DNA from: Rotaria socialis
Taxonomy: Eukaryota > Rotifera > Eurotatoria > Philodinida > Philodinidae
Assembly (NCBI GenBank): GCA_905331475.1
Contig: CAJNYU010004144.1
Location: forward strand, 103,215 to 167,214
Direction of reading: 5' to 3'
DNA length: 64,000 nt
Both the position numbers and the translations under genes were made by a program. Shown in pieces: positions 63,296-64,000 of the stretch; the first letter of the stretch is position 1; the number at the start of each line of letters is the position of its first letter. The notes beneath the pieces are model-generated. The model was given only the letters and a program-made list of their open reading frames with translations, made no database searches and was not told the DNA's origin.

Positions 63296-64000
63296 CTCGT
63301 CTGATTATTTGTCGTTGCTCGCTCGAGTTTTATTCTGTTAGAACTTTTCAAACTGTTTAAGAATCCATGCCCGAATAAAACAATAAGTTAGAAAGAATGA
63401 TGGTAATCCAATTTGTGTCAGGCGAAGCATATTTATTTTCATTGCGAAATAAATAAAGGGACACATCACATGAATTTGTTTTGCTTCTAAGCGCACAAGA
63501 AAGCATAAGTGACTAGTTGAATAAGATGCAGTTTCATCATATTGATGTATTGAAATTGTACGTACTTTGATTCATTTCAAAAAGAACATTTGTTTTCTTC
63601 AAGCGTAACTCTCTGAACAGCATACTTGTAACAAATAACAAACCTTTCAATTTTAACAGAAATTTAATGCTTTATTTTTCTTGTGCCTTTTCAATAAGTG
63701 AATTATAGTGAAAAAATGGGCGCCATATAGTTTGTGCGAGTTAGATGAAACATATCGTATCTTATCATTTGCGAACATAAAATTGAAAATCTTTAATTAA
63801 GCTAAAGCATTTTCGAATTTTTATTATTCATTCGTCGAATTTTAAATATTCAGAAAATGCTTGATTTTTTAAATTATAGAAATTCAATTTGATTTTCAGA
63901 AAAATTCTTTTTCAAAAAAATTGAAAAATCAGCAGCGACTTCTTAAAATGTTTGAAATTCAATTGCAATTTTATAGAAACTCAAGATAAATTCTACAAAA
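63296..64000. other. 5' flank of the membrane-protein gene
   Basis: AT-rich, no gene or repeat recognised to the window edge. Confidence 0.45.

Overview
The window is AT-rich eukaryotic nuclear DNA. It has intron-containing animal genes, mostly short GT-AG introns of about 50-90 bases, small gaps between some neighbours and long featureless intergenic stretches. The genes (ESCRT-III CHMP2, an RNF14-type RBR ligase, cytosolic HSP90, myosin essential light chain, plasma-membrane Ca2+ ATPase, scramblase) are metazoan. Compact introns, heavy AT bias and the general look of the proteins suggest a rotifer, probably a bdelloid with a larger genome. That assignment is inference. All exon structures below were read by hand from splice signals and frame continuity; no database or transcript was consulted.

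Layout. 0.3-9.4 kb is a compact cluster of five genes: CHMP2 (+), an RNF14-like ligase (+), an NHL-repeat protein (-), a coiled-coil protein (+) and an LRR membrane protein (-). They form two tail-to-tail pairs and one head-to-head pair. 9.4-13.7 kb is gene-poor. 13.7-17.8 kb holds a PAICS-like protein with damaged catalytic motifs and a scramblase-like gene, both on minus. 17.8-23.3 kb is gene-poor and carries a 345-bp hAT-like MITE with a perfect 8-bp target duplication and a second palindromic repeat. 23.4-24.3 kb is an ORF broken by one in-frame stop. 25.6-26.5 kb is a small type I membrane protein. 29.4-32.1 kb is HSP90 with a recognisable heat-shock promoter.

32-46 kb is sparse. It contains a decayed hydrophobic ORF, a possible Ly6-like membrane protein, a small unknown ORF, the myosin essential light chain and a broken Cys-rich ORF. 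46.2-53.5 kb is a complete 17-exon PMCA. 54-64 kb holds two exons and an exon-like segment of a possible single-pass membrane protein, whose relation to PMCA is unclear, and a Tc1/mariner-like long-TIR element at 60.8-61.7 kb.

No operon, CRISPR array, rRNA, convincing tRNA or viral gene was seen. The best leads are the PAICS-like probable pseudoenzyme, the RBR ligase with a split or duplicated RING2, the step-type heat-shock element, the well-delimited MITE and long-TIR element, and the unusual 5' architecture upstream of PMCA.
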